Part shown: positions 12,131 to 25,300 of the stretch, piece by piece | How the letters are laid out: each line of letters starts with the position of its first letter | Position numbering within the stretch: position 1 is the stretch's first letter | Origin: Oenanthe sinensis | Taxonomy: Eukaryota > Streptophyta > Magnoliopsida > Apiales > Apiaceae | Assembly: GCA_028671895.1 (NCBI GenBank) | Contig: CM053802.1 | Location: forward strand, 18,917,631-18,981,630 | DNA length: 64,000 nucleotides | Direction of reading: 5' to 3' | The notes under the pieces: generated by a model | Told to the model about the DNA's origin: nothing | Database searches by the model: none | Seen by the model: only the letters and a program-made list of their open reading frames with translations | Position numbers and translations under genes: made by a program

Positions 12131-12921
12131 TTTTTATAACACTTAAATTATTATAAGATTCTTTAAAAGATTAAGATTATTTACGAAACACTTAATTTAA
12201 TTATAATTTTTTAAATGCAATATCATAAATTTTAATGAATCACATACAAAAATCAATAGAGAACTTTATAAAGAATTTATGAAATAATTAACGAAATTCA
12301 ATATAGAACTTATACATTATAATTTATAAAATGACTTTATAGAACACTAGATAATTTCATACAGAACACTACATAATTTTATATAGAACACTACATAATC
12401 ATTCCTGAAATGTGTTCAACATTAAGAACATTATGAAGAACCCTGTAGAACATGTATTAGAGACCATCAGACACACATCGTACAGAATCGTATTAAGAAC
12501 ATCCATCAAACTCCAATAATATGCTACATAAACATTAAGATACTACCTTGAGTACTCACTTGGGAAAAAAGACAGAGCATAAAAATGAAGTACATGTGTC
12601 TACAAGTGTCTGTGTGTGGAATAATGGTATGCAGAGAAAAGATGAATGAAAAGTGAACTACTGAGCTACAATTACCACATGCATCTTCAAAATCCGACCA
12701 TTCACTGACATAATTCAAATTAAAATATGAAAGTTCTCACAATTTTGGCTCCCAGACTAGATAAAACTTTAACCAAACACATATTAACCAAGAATATATA
12801 ACAAAATTCTTTTATTGAACACATATTAATTACAATCTTGAGCGGTGAAACCCTTAACAGAACATTTATAAACGAAAAGATGTCACGGGAAAAGATGTCA
12901 CTGGAAATGACTGCAATATAC
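12131..12921. other. AT-rich stretch, no gene recognised
   Basis: Contains several copies of a tatagaacact-like word (12320-12400) and short open frames with no recognisable protein. Nothing firm is supported. Confidence 0.4.
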
Positions 12922-13212
12922 CTACAAACAAATCTCTGCACCCTTAGGATATGTATCAGGAAACACTCGAACAAAACCGATTTTCAGACTTTGTTTCTCC
13001 ACCTGTTTTCCTTGTTCAACAAATCTATAAGATCTCGGTTGCATAATTGAGTCTCGGAGCAAGTAGAACACTGCTGCAATGTTGTATTCATATACCTTGA
13101 AGTCCTTAGTTTTCTGCAAATTCCCCGATGGCATCAAGAAAACATCACAACAATACTCTTTCTCAATATCTATATCCATGAATCTACTTTTGATGTCATC
13201 TCCGTCGTTACG
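12922..13212 (-). other. Possible terminal exon of an unrecognised gene
   Basis: An acceptor-like tatcttacag ends at 13213 on the - strand. It is followed by a 97-codon - strand open frame with balanced composition (CCDVFLMPSGNLQK, then VFYLLRDS) that ends at TAG 12922-12924. A short ATG-led stretch upstream (start 13360) ends in a gt donor, but its phase does not join this frame, so the gene would be broken or have another first exon. I do not recognise the protein. It may be a gene remnant or chance. Confidence 0.22.
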
Positions 13213-13713
13213 CTGTAAGATAAAAGGTGTTCATGTTAGTGTTCTATATTATGATTCTTGATCATATACTTGAAAAAACTAACATATAATCATAATTTCA
13301 ATAAACAAAAAATCAAGAATTTGTGTATTATAAACCTGTTAATCTTCTCCTTTCTCTCCATTGCCTGTTAGAGAAAACTCTAATGAAATTTGCAGCGTTA
13401 TAACTCTCTATTGATGGTCATAAATATCATATAAAAGGTAAGTATTATATGCGTTGATGGTGTAGTTACCAAAATTAAAAGATTCTTAAACAATCTTCAA
13501 TCACTCAATTAACATATATTACCATGTATCTGTGTTTTTGGACCGTATAAAATAAAAAAATACATATTATATTGACTTGTTTTTGTTAACTAATTACATT
13601 AATGCAATTATATGATGTATTAAAAATTATATAAATATTATATATAATGGATGGTGGAGATTGGAGTCTCTTGATAAGAGAGGTCTCCCTAGAACCCTAC
13701 TATATATATATAT

Positions 13714-13893
13714 AGGGTCTTTCTCTAATAAGAATTTCTTAAAATGAGAACTTGTGATTTGATGCAAATTGAAAATTTAAAATTTGGTAAATGGGTGATT
13801 TGTTGTAAATCAAAATTTTAAATTTAGTACAAATCACCGATATTAATTATGAAAATCACTGGTTGTCACAATTCTCATTTTAGCGAGTTCTTA
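13714..13893. mobile_element. Small inverted-repeat element (MITE-like)
   Basis: The left arm has aagaatttcttaaaatgag then aacttgtgattt; the right arm has aaatcactggttgtcac then aattctcattttagcgag. These are imperfect inverted repeats of about 40 bp. Both ends abut TA microsatellites, so the target duplication cannot be read. Confidence 0.45.
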
Positions 13894-13972
13894 ATATATA
13901 TATATATATATATATAATTCACATTTTAGCGAGTTCTCATTTGAGCAAGTTTTTGTATATATATATATAGGC

Positions 13973-14635
13973 AAGTGATTAAATAGAAAATAACTTAAAA
14001 TAGAAAATAAGATCTAAATCACATATTCAATCTAATCTAATGGCAAGTAGGGACACCCACACACAAATCAAATAGACCATCATGCACACAATCTCACATA
14101 ATTCCTCGGTTTTAATTTGATTTTTCCCATTAGTTAGTGAACTTTTTTTCAAATCTAATTTTTTCACATTTTTCTCCATCTCTCAACAATTAGTTTGCAT
14201 ACCATATGTACTATATTCCGGTAACTTTTATTTTTTCAACGATCTCCATTATTTTTACCGAACCCATGATATATAATTTAGTGATTTCTATTATACAAAT
14301 TAGTGATTTCTATAATACAAATTAGTGGTTTCTGTAATATAATTTAGTAATTGAAGTTCATATCTGATAAATGATGAATTTATTTTAATTATAAATTATA
14401 TTCGCAGAAATATAACACATATGATATGAAAACTGATCGTTGGGTTATGAAGAAAAATATGGTGAAGTTAAATTTGATTTTTTTTGTCATTTGACGGGAA
14501 AAATCAAATTAAAAGCAGAAGAGAATAGATGAGATTGTGTGTGTGAGTGTGTATTTAATTTATGTGTGGGTACGACAGTTATAAGGATACGATTTTCTAT
14601 TTCTAATTTAAATTATTTTCTATCTAGTAGTACTT
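13973..14635. mobile_element. Foldback MITE, about 660 bp, with arms near 200 bp
   Basis: The left arm (agtgattaaatagaaaata, then cacaatctcacataatt and ttttaatttgatttttccc) is mirrored by the right arm (gggaaaaatcaaattaaaa, gatgagattgtgtgtg, tctaatttaaattattttc). The ends adjoin TA runs (13955-13970 and 14636-14655). There is no coding capacity. The superfamily is not determined. Confidence 0.6.
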
Positions 14636-14655
14636 TATATATATATATATATATC

Positions 14656-16323
14656 GGAGGTTTAGTAGTATTGGTCGGACAAAAAAAACCCTTCTACAAT
14701 TGAAGATGATACTTGAATGGGCTACAGATACAACAAAATATGACTAATTTTTATCAAATAAAAAACCCAAATCATAAGAACTACATGAAAGACTTGATTC
14801 TTATGTAAAGAATATAAACAGTTTTTACAATTATTGATTATGAATTATATTAATATATATATAAATGATTCTTGAACACTTAGATGACATATAGAGAGTT
14901 ATTAGACCCTTTTCCTCTATAAAACCTTGCAAATTCAATGTTCATTACCATTAAAATAACCACTCACATTCTATCAGGAAATAGTTTTGTGCCTATTTTG
15001 GGCAACCGTAAATATTATAAATTATAAATTATTACATATAATATATATTAATATTAAAAAATGATATGCTCATTTTATTTTTTCATTGCTTCCTAGATTG
15101 GATGAAAGTGTAAACCTACGTGCAAAAGTTGGAATAATGGCTTATTCAATACTCAATACTAATTTGGTGAATTAGTGTTTTATTATAATATTAATATATT
15201 CAAAATTTTACTAATATCATCTTACACACAATTTTGATTTTATGAACTATTAGTTAGTTGTTAATTTTTTTATATATTAAAGATAGGTTAATATCTCAAC
15301 TCGTGCAACACATTATATTTAATTATTTATAAAATTTAATGATTTATAATTTATAAATATAATTATTATTACCTGCACATGCTAGTGATATTAAAATTAG
15401 ATATATATTTTTATTTTTTGAATATCCTAAAAAGACTTTAGTCTGACCCAAACTCGATTGATTTGAATTTATTTTTAAAATCTAAAAATATTTAATTTTA
15501 AATTTAAATTTTACTAAAACTTGAGTAAATCACTAAATCATATCCATGTCATCCTCATCTCCATTATAAAGTCCCCTCTTATATGTACATAAATTAGCAA
15601 ATTAAAAATATCCACATTATCATATTTGTATTTATATAAATATTATTTTTATTAATTCAATTTGAGCTTAATTCCTATAAATAATCATATTTTGTTGTAA
15701 AAAATGAAAATCAGACTTATTCGATAATGGCGTGAAATAGAGATTAATTGGATAAATCAGAAATTAATCAAAATAATTAATTAAATAATTAAAATTTTAA
15801 TTAATTCAGTGAAGTATCAAATAGAATTAATCGGTGATTAATTTTAATTAATTACCGATTTTTAAGAACAACGAGAGATACAGAAAAAAATTGTAATAAG
15901 TAAAAAAGGTGGAAATACACTCATTAAAGTCGTACCCAAAGTATAACAAAAAAGCACTGCAAGTACTTTGCAACCACTACCCAGTACCCCCTCAATATCA
16001 TCAACATATAGATACGATCATATACATATATATACGTACCGTCTTAATTACATCCTAGTACTATTACACAACTATGTACCCACAAACCCAACTGTATTGT
16101 GTTTGTATTTGTACTTATGTTTGTGTGTATAAATTGTACTAGTGTATCTATCTAGTTAGGTGAATTGGGTTGGCTTGAAAATCATCAATCTTTGTTGTTA
16201 TAATCGATGACCGCTGATCTTTCACTCTCAATTGTTGTTTGATAGTGTTTGTTAATCAAGATTGGTGCTTTAGTTTCAGCTCAATAGAAAAGTCATCACT
16301 TTTATTCAATTCACTTGTGTCCA
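14656..16323. other. AT-rich upstream region of the FLY gene
   Basis: No gene seen. The 3' part (about 16020-16320) becomes pyrimidine- and GT-richer and probably includes the promoter and 5' leader of the gene starting at 16324. A tatatatacgta word at 16028 is a weak TATA candidate. Confidence 0.4.
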
Positions 16324-19300
16324 ATGGACTCTTGTACTAATAAGTTTGGTGGTTCGACATTTAATCTTGTTGGGTTTTTTTCGATTGTTTTACTTGTTAT
16401 TTCTCCGGTGAGGTCTCTTAGGCCCTTGAGGGAGGCTGCTCATTCGTGGGGTGATGAGGTACCCTTTTGATTAATTATGTTTGGTATGTGTTGTGTTTAA
16501 TTGAAGTTGATTTTTTTTTATTTGAGGGTGACTTTTGTGTTTAATGTTTGATAATTATTAAGTGTTAAAAAGATGTTAGACTAGTTGTGTATAATGCTTG
16601 ATGATTATTAAATGTTGATCAAGATAGATATATTCTTTAGGGGATATTGTAATTATATCATTAAATTTGATAATTGCAGTGGCTTGTGGTGAGGAAGGAT
16701 GATAATGAACCTGCTGCATTTTCAGCATGGAACATCACTGGAACGTATAGAGGTTTGTGTTTTTTGCACGAATATGTTGTTTTTATTTTATCAAATGCTG
16801 AAAGAAATATTAGTCATCTAATTGCGGTTAAAACGATGTTTAGTTTCTTACAAGCTATTTAATAGTGCTGTTCCTCCACTTTATTTGGTCTTCTCATGTC
16901 CTCTTGCACTCTTAATTTGGCTATGTAGTTGTACTTTAAAATCTAGAATCCTTACAGATTGTATGAATATAGGGCACAATGGCGGAGAGCTCTTATAATA
17001 AGGTTTTTGGATGTTGTGAATTACTAGTTGACAGAAGTAAGAAACTCAAGATGGGATATTAATATTGGGACAATGGTTGAGTTTTAAAGTATGACTCTAA
17101 TCCATGATTGGAAAACATTGTTGATTTGTAGTGGTCCCTAAACCAGCATGCCATGGATGTCATATGTGTGACTGCTGGTAGGTTAACGTTGAGGATGTTC
17201 AATGTTCCTCAGGTATTCAATAATATCCAAATCCTTTGCACTCCATTTGATTAGAAGGAATGGAAAACTGTGATCAAAATTCAAGGTGGAGAATGAGGAA
17301 TATGGGAGAGAGAAATGTTTTCATGATGAGGTTTTTGAAGAACATAGGTAGGATGTAGCAACGAGCATTCTTCCCTAGATTTGTGGATCGGGCTCTAGTT
17401 TTAGTTCATATGAATGGAAAGAATGAAGGAAAATTTGAGTATTTTGGATATGTACCCACGGAATAGTAGAATTTCATTCCATTCTCACCCAATTTCATTT
17501 CCTTCCAGCCAAACTCAAATAAATTTAGCATGAGTATTGTTGTATGTAGTATGCATTTCTGTCCATGCTTTTAAACTCTTCAAAAACCTTAAGTTTTTAC
17601 ATATCACTATGTTCTTGATTCGAATGGGCATGCTATATGCAGGTTCTTGGAGGTTGTTGGATTCTACAAACAGCACATTCAGGTTTCCGAAATTTGGAAA
17701 ATACAACGGCAATTCTGTCCTCGAATTGATCAGTACACCAACAAAAATTAACGGTGTACATTATGTTCAGGTAATATGATTGGTCCTTTTGATTTTTAAT
17801 GATTCGTTTGCAGAGTAGTCACCTTAGTCTCGTGCTAGCAAACAATTAACAAACGCTTTTTCACTGCACGTCTTCAAATAATTTATAATGATTTCAATCA
17901 TTAATTATTATCTGATATTAGTTACACTCTTAAGGCTCTTTTTACACAAGTGTATGAGCAAGACATACATTTATATAGAAGTATGCTGTTTGATATATTC
18001 ATACACTACAACTGTCATGCAAGACATGCCATGATTGTAAATATAAGCCTAATAATGTCATCATCGACAATCGGTTGTTCTGAAGTATAGTTGCAGAGTT
18101 TTGTGAATACATTTAGGTCTACTGTGCATCGATATCTTCTTGACTACCTGGGGCTTTGTAAAGAAACTATTTTATTAAGTTTGCAATTATGACCCTATCC
18201 GTCCTTTCATAAAAAACTCGAACAAGGTAGAAAAGTTTTTTGCCAAAAACTTTGGCAGGACTATGTTGTGGGCGCTTGTCTAATCTGTTTATAGAACTGT
18301 GTACTTTTATGGGGTATATAATAATATATTTATATACTTTGGTTTACAGGAGTCAACTTGGGATGTTAGCTTACTAGGAATGTTTCATTATTAAATTTTT
18401 GTATGTAATCCTTAAGAGTAAAACTCCATTCAGGAAATCTCGTTTTCTTGTACTGTTGCTGTAGCGAGTGTTTCGTTGTTTTACTTTTGGAAGTGAACTT
18501 TGTTTAGTTCTCATTGTTATTGGCAGGGGGTGATTATATTCCATGATGTTTTTGACAATGAACATGAAGTTGGTGGTGCTCAAATCAAGGTAGAAGGGGT
18601 ATATATATGGCCTTTCAGACAACTTAGAATGGTAGCCAACAGGTACTTCTATTAATTTAGTCACTAACTTTGCTTGCTATTTCCTTCGTGTCACAGTACT
18701 TAGTTTTGTTAATCTCATTACATTTCTACATTTTTGAATATCTGCTAGCACACGAGTATCCGTTTTTCTCTTCACTTTATCTGGTTTTTCTTTGTTACGC
18801 TGGGTAGATTTCTATGTTGAATATACAGAAATATATAAGTTGTGCCTTTTTTGTGTGAATCTTCATATAGCCTATGTCTTCATTTTATATTGATATTTGC
18901 CTCGTTTACCATTATTTATATCGAAATCCTTTAGGAATGAGTATAAATTTATTAACGAATGTATAATTCTTTGATATTCTTTCACATTTGCATTTGTTTC
19001 TTTTGTTCTGCATTTGCACCTCCCATTATGTAATGTGTTATTCTTAATTTTTTGACATGAAATGACTTCCTCCGATGAGTCCAATATTAATGCCTATATT
19101 GTGTTCAACACTGATATATGTACAAATTACATTGCAGTGGAAAAGAGGGAGAATTTGGACATGAAGATGACTACATTCTATCGAATCCATATCACTTGGT
19201 AATTATTCTCACCGTTACATGAATGTTACTAGCGGCCGTGTGATATATAATAGTATATCATTGATTCCAGGACTCCACATCGCTTGTTTTTTTAATCACT

Positions 19301-22300
19301 GATCAATATTAATGTTGTTTACCATGGTCTTGTTGCAATAATATCCAAATCGGGTTCCTTTTTTCGATACTTCACATGGTTCCTTATGTTTCCTTGTTAA
19401 CTGTGGCATAAAATATGTTGTCCTCTTTATACAAATATCTTAGGGGTGTTGGCCCTTATTATCATGATTTGTAGCTAAATGGTCCAAAATATCACAATTC
19501 AGAAAAATGGCCTTTTGTATCATGGAGAAACGCAACTTAAAGTTGCGTTTTTAAGAAACGTAATTTTTAATTCCTCTCTTGTTAGTTGCTTATAAAAAGT
19601 TTTCAAAAAAATTAATATTGAAAACACACTATAAACTTGCGTTACATGTAGCTACGCATCTGCAAATGCGTTTTCCACCTAATCATCAGCACTCTATGTT
19701 CGCTTCCTTCCGGCCATCTTTATTTAAGAAAAATATATAAAATTGAGGTCAGTTGGATTTTCACGTGATACATGATATACAGTGCACTATAATTCGTTCA
19801 TAACATATACAAGGGCCCCACGTTTCCACCATTTTGCATGTCTTTTCATTAATATATTATATCATACTGACGATGACTGTACCTATTGTAGCAAATCAGT
19901 TAGTTTATTAATAACACAATTTTTAAACTCGTTTATCAGTGATACAAAAGGCCTTTTTTTTTAAAATTCTGACTTTTTGGGCCTTTTTATCTCAAAATGT
20001 GATATTAAGGACCTTTTCTCATATCTTAGTGTTGAGTTCAGTGAATAACAATTCTAGTAGAATGATTCTGGGGCAATAAAACATTTATCAAGTTTCAGTT
20101 ATTAATGTTGTAAAAAATTAATCTGCTGTAGAATATTAGAGCTGTGGCAATGAGATCCTGTGACACGTAATGTGTTAAAAGCAAAAAACTATAATTAAGT
20201 CAACAAGTCAGCACAAACTGTATTAGTTAATATTTATGTCAATATTACAAAACATTTATGTGCTATGTTACAAAATAAGATGTTACTGCAATTGCACTAA
20301 TTCCTATAAATTCCCCCTATTGAATTTCGAATCACTCTTTGTAATGTTGTGTGGTAGAAGTATGTAGCGCTCTATTCCACAACTGAAACCTTAAAATTTC
20401 AGGTGTTCTCCACTCAGTGGTGGAGACAGGATGCAAGTTCAGGAGGAGCCAAATACATACTTTCCCTTCTCACTCATATTCTCGTGTCATTCAATCTATT
20501 GTACAAATGTAAAATATTATATTTTAATTATTAGTCAATATAAGCCTATAACTTGTGGAATGCAATGGTGGCACAGATTAACAGAAAATATCAAATATAA
20601 TATATTTTATATTAGATTTTTATAAATATTTGATATGATTTTTTTTTATTAAATTTTGGTATGGTTGAGATTTTAAATTAATATGCATGTTGTTTTTTCT
20701 TGTTTTATCTAAATTTCTTGAATAGGTGAGTGATGTTGAATTAATAGTGAAAATAGTTCGAATTAGATTTTAGTAAATAGTAATTAGAACTCAATTTTAA
20801 ATAGAATTTTATATTAATTTACAACCAAAAGGCTAACACGAATAGGCCCTTAATAGATGAGTATGGCATGATTAAAATATTAAAAAATTTAAGCATATTG
20901 GGCCCATAGTAGATTAATATAGATATTGGTATAGATGTATCTATTTTGTGCCTGTAGTCCAAATACCGACCAAATAAAAACTAACTGGAAAAAAATGACA
21001 ACTTAAAAAATATTTGTAAATCAAATTTACCTTCCTCAGTATTCTAATAATAATCAAAATATGTATATGAAATTCAAAGAATCAAATATAGACTATAATA
21101 AACGTATAAAACATAAAATTCAGCTTAGGAGAAGAAGTCTTCATATTCACATACCCGATAAATATTTAGCCAAACCAGTATATCATCTATCCAGCATCAA
21201 AGGAGTAAATTGTTGCTGTTGGACTGTTATTAAATATAAAAAAAAATCAAACACTTTGGAATGTTATTAAATATAAAAAAAAATCAAACACTTTGGAATT
21301 TCGGGTACAGCGGTACAAGGGCGCATATGTTCGGCATAATGTCGCTCCACCCGTCTCCACTGACATCTTCTCTAAATGTATTTGTGCAATCTGTGCTGAT
21401 CTTTTCTCAACCACACCCATCGTGTGGATGACAAAACCTTATCTTTTAGTTGTTGAAGCATATTTGGTTACTGATGAAGACGACTCTCAACTTATTTAAG
21501 GTGATTCTCAATTAATTCAAGTGCTTAAAATGAGTTTAGACTCCCCTTATACAAGTAGAAGCTGAAAAGAGGGAGAATAGGCATGGAGACGGATCGAAGT
21601 TCCAATCATTATTGAGTCTATTGGGAAGGTTGAACATTTCGTCATTGTTACGTTTCAACGACCAACAAGACTTTCAGACATGCCATCCTGTTGCACAAGA
21701 ATACTCCTAATTAATGGGAGTAGCTTGTAGCTAGTTAGTGTCATAAAATTCAGTGATATTATTTAATTTTACGCTTTCGTCTGTTGATTTATTTCATGTA
21801 TGCAGTAGGATATTTGTTATTGAATTACTGTATGTGCTCATGGAAATATATGTTTGACCAGAGACTTAAACTTATAACTTTCTTCATGTGTTGTGCCTTC
21901 AAACAGCTTGGAGTTTTCTCATCCCAGGTGTTTCAAGAGTCTCCACGAGACAAGATTTGGAAGAGGAAGCACTGTAAAAATTTATACTTTAATATATGTA
22001 TCATATTCTCTTTTTTTTCCGGACTTCGTTTGCATGTAGTCTATAATAACTGTTTCTTTCTTATTGTAGCACCTATATATGACATGGAGAAACATTGTAA
22101 TATTGAAATTGCGGCTCAGATATCACGTGTCCCATCCATGCAAAATAGTATGTGAATTCTAAGAAACATGAACCCTTGATGCTTTTCTAATTGTTTATAT
22201 TGTTTCTCTTCCCTTTTTTGATTAATTTTTCTTCGCTTTCTTTAATATTTCTGTTGTTGCTTTTTAGTACTCATGATATATACAATGATCATATCTATTC

Positions 22301-25300
22301 ATATCTTCTATTCTTCTCTCCTCGCATGGAATTTCTAGATTAGCCTAATTGTCTCTTTCATTTTTATTCAGTACGGCACTTTCTAATGGTAAAATTAATA
22401 GGCTGCGTCTTGAACATATATATTTGTAGGCACCACAAAGTCTTGTAATTCTGGTCTACTTGAAATCCTATTTATGTTAATAAGTACCTTTCTAAAGGAA
22501 TCCTCCCACAAATTTTATTCCCACCAAAATCAGAATTACACAAAACTTGTGTAAATCAGTTTAAGAAATTTCTGCTGGCTGTAGAGGAACTGTTGAAACT
22601 TGAAACTAATATAACCTCATAAAGCTTTAGGTTTAGTTTCAGAGCCCAATAGTTGCATCGAGTAAGAATATCATCTTCGCCTGGAAGTGCACAAGTAAGC
22701 ACTTATGTGAATATTCGAGGTCTTGCTGTCTAGATGAACAGATATATGGGCAGACCTGAAAGCTGAACTCGAAATGTGAACTGAAACCAAATCTCCTTAC
22801 CATCTGGCTAGTTGAAATCTAATTGATCTTAACATGTTTGTGCATATCTGTCGACCGTATAAAAAGCGATGTATGTCTTCCTGGTGCTGGACGTACCAGG
22901 CACAACTCTTGCTCAGAAGCCATATTTATGAATTATCGTATGGGACATGTTAAAATTGTTGTCGGCATCCAGCTTTTACCTGGCAAAACAAAATCTTATC
23001 GAGACATTGTATACACGGCACTACTAAATCTAATATATTTTTAATAAGATATTAGGAATCTTCACTGGAATTTCTGTTTTGTGTTTGATGTTTAGTAATT
23101 CGCTGTCAGGCTTCTGTCAATTTTATTGCTGTTAGACATAGTTACTTTATCGTCTGCTAGCTCAATATACCTAATTCACTTTGTCTTTTTTCCTTTAACT
23201 CTGTCTAGACGGAGATCGTGTTCATTATCATATAGAAGGCTCAATGGAAAGCCCTTCTGTTGATGATGATGGAGATTGCCTTCAACCCATGCTACTGAAT
23301 GCAACTTCTGTCAATACTGAGGTTTACTATAACAAAGCAGTTAATTACACCCTGATGGTCACTTTTGTATCCTTGAGTAACATCATTCAATAGAACTTTA
23401 TTATTTTTAGATGTACTGAGATTGGCAGATTTTGCTTAACCATCTAACTCATCAGATTTCTTTCCTTCAAGTTCTTTTGTTAATTCGGCAAATGGAACAT
23501 AGCAATACACAATCTGTAAGGGTTTCTTCTTAAGCCCATATACATCTGGTGTAGGGTTATCTATGATAAAGACTATAAATTGTATTCTTTTTGACACTTG
23601 CCGCCTTTAGTTTTTGTTGAATGCATATAACAATCGATTCTTTTTGCAACCTACTGCCAGGGAGCTGCCAAAGTTTCAATTTTGGCTATTGGGCAACAGG
23701 CTATCATGGATGCATACCTTTGTCTTTTACATCTGACTGCGGGAATCCTAGTTGGTATATTCAAATGCACTAATTTTGTCTCGGTTGCATTAATTGAAAT
23801 TTTGATTCTTTTGCAAACCATCTCTCATTGCTAACTCGTGTTTTCCAATATTATTACTTGCATATGTGCAGAATCCTTATTTAATGCTTTTGCAACTGCT
23901 GCATTTTTCAAATTCGTTGTCTTCTCTATATTTGAGATGAGATATCTTCTTGCCATATGGAAGGCAAATAGGCCTGCAAATAACGGAGAGAGTTGGGAAA
24001 CAATGAGGCGTGAACTTTCAGTTCTTTATAGTCGTTTCTGTGAGTACTAATCTTGCTAAGCTCTTTATTGATTAATATATATTTCTGTACAGTATCTCTG
24101 AAATCCATAGCTTAATATTTACATAATACATCTCTCATTGTAAAAAATATAATACCCGGTTCTTTAGCACAACCTTCATTGGATGATTCCTACATCAAAA
24201 AATAATTGAAATGCTTCCTAAATTTGACATGTTCATAATCACTAGGATCAACAGCTATGCTATTTTTACGTAGCTATGATTTTTTGAAATGATATGAATA
24301 CATTAAAATAAAAAAGGGAAAAACTAACTAATAGTTTCAAATGAATTATTTTTTAGTATTTGATGTATTCCCTTTTGTTTTTATTTCATAATGTTGTGTG
24401 TGTGTGTGTAACATTCAAATGAAAACTTTTTAGTGTAAAAACCATGAAAACTTTCACTAAATTCTGCAGAACCATAATAAAAATGCAAAAAATTAGTGCA
24501 CCGTAATTTTATTTGCAAAACCATAATAAAAAGTTTATTTAAACATTTTTTTGCATTTTTTATTATGGTTTTGCAGAATTTAGTTTAAGTTTTCACGCCA
24601 AAAAGTTTTCATTTGAATGTTACCCACCCTATATATATATATATATATATATAATTTTTTGTATGCGTCTTTCTAGATGAGCTCATGTCATTGATCGTCA
24701 CCTCAATTTATGAACTAATTGTATATGACCTAACAAAAAACAATGGAAACTCAAAGTACGCCAAGGGCACCCTTCGGGCACTTAATAGCTACGTCACTCT
24801 ACTGCCTATAAATAAGCAAGTGTTTTAAGTGTTCAAGTGCTTGCAAAACAAGTTTATGATCAAATTGCTTAATAGCATAAAACAATCTTTTGTGTATTTA
24901 ATTTTTCCTGTCAAGAGCAGTAGTATTTACGTATAATCTACTACAATTGATATTGTCTTTTTGTTAGAAATGTTATTTTACCAGAAGCGATAGTATTAAA
25001 CATTACGGCCTGCGATTTTGCAGATGGGATCCTTCTAGGTGGTATTTTGATCATGTATGAGTTCCATAAATATCTGCGATTTATCCTTCTCCTTGTGCAC
25101 TCCTTTTGGATACCTCAGATTGTCATCAATGTTGTCCGTGACTCAAGAAAACCAATGCATCCTCATTACATTATAGGAATGAGTATCACTCGGCTTGCGA
25201 TTCCGTTATATATCTTTGGCTGTCCTCATAACTTCATGTGCACTAAACCTGACAAGGATTGGTGCATCTGTTTGGGGGTTTTTGTTGGGTTGCAAGCATC

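Noticed and set aside
17247..17520. Possible MITE in FLY intron 2, with ggaatggaaaactg-type and cattccattctcacc-type words at its two sides
   Set aside because: The arms are too diverged and no target duplication could be found, so boundaries are not supportable.
20402..20450. cagtggtggagacaggatgc, similar to hAT ends (CAGTGGCGGAGCCAGG)
   Set aside because: No matching right end was found in the rest of the intron, so an element cannot be drawn.
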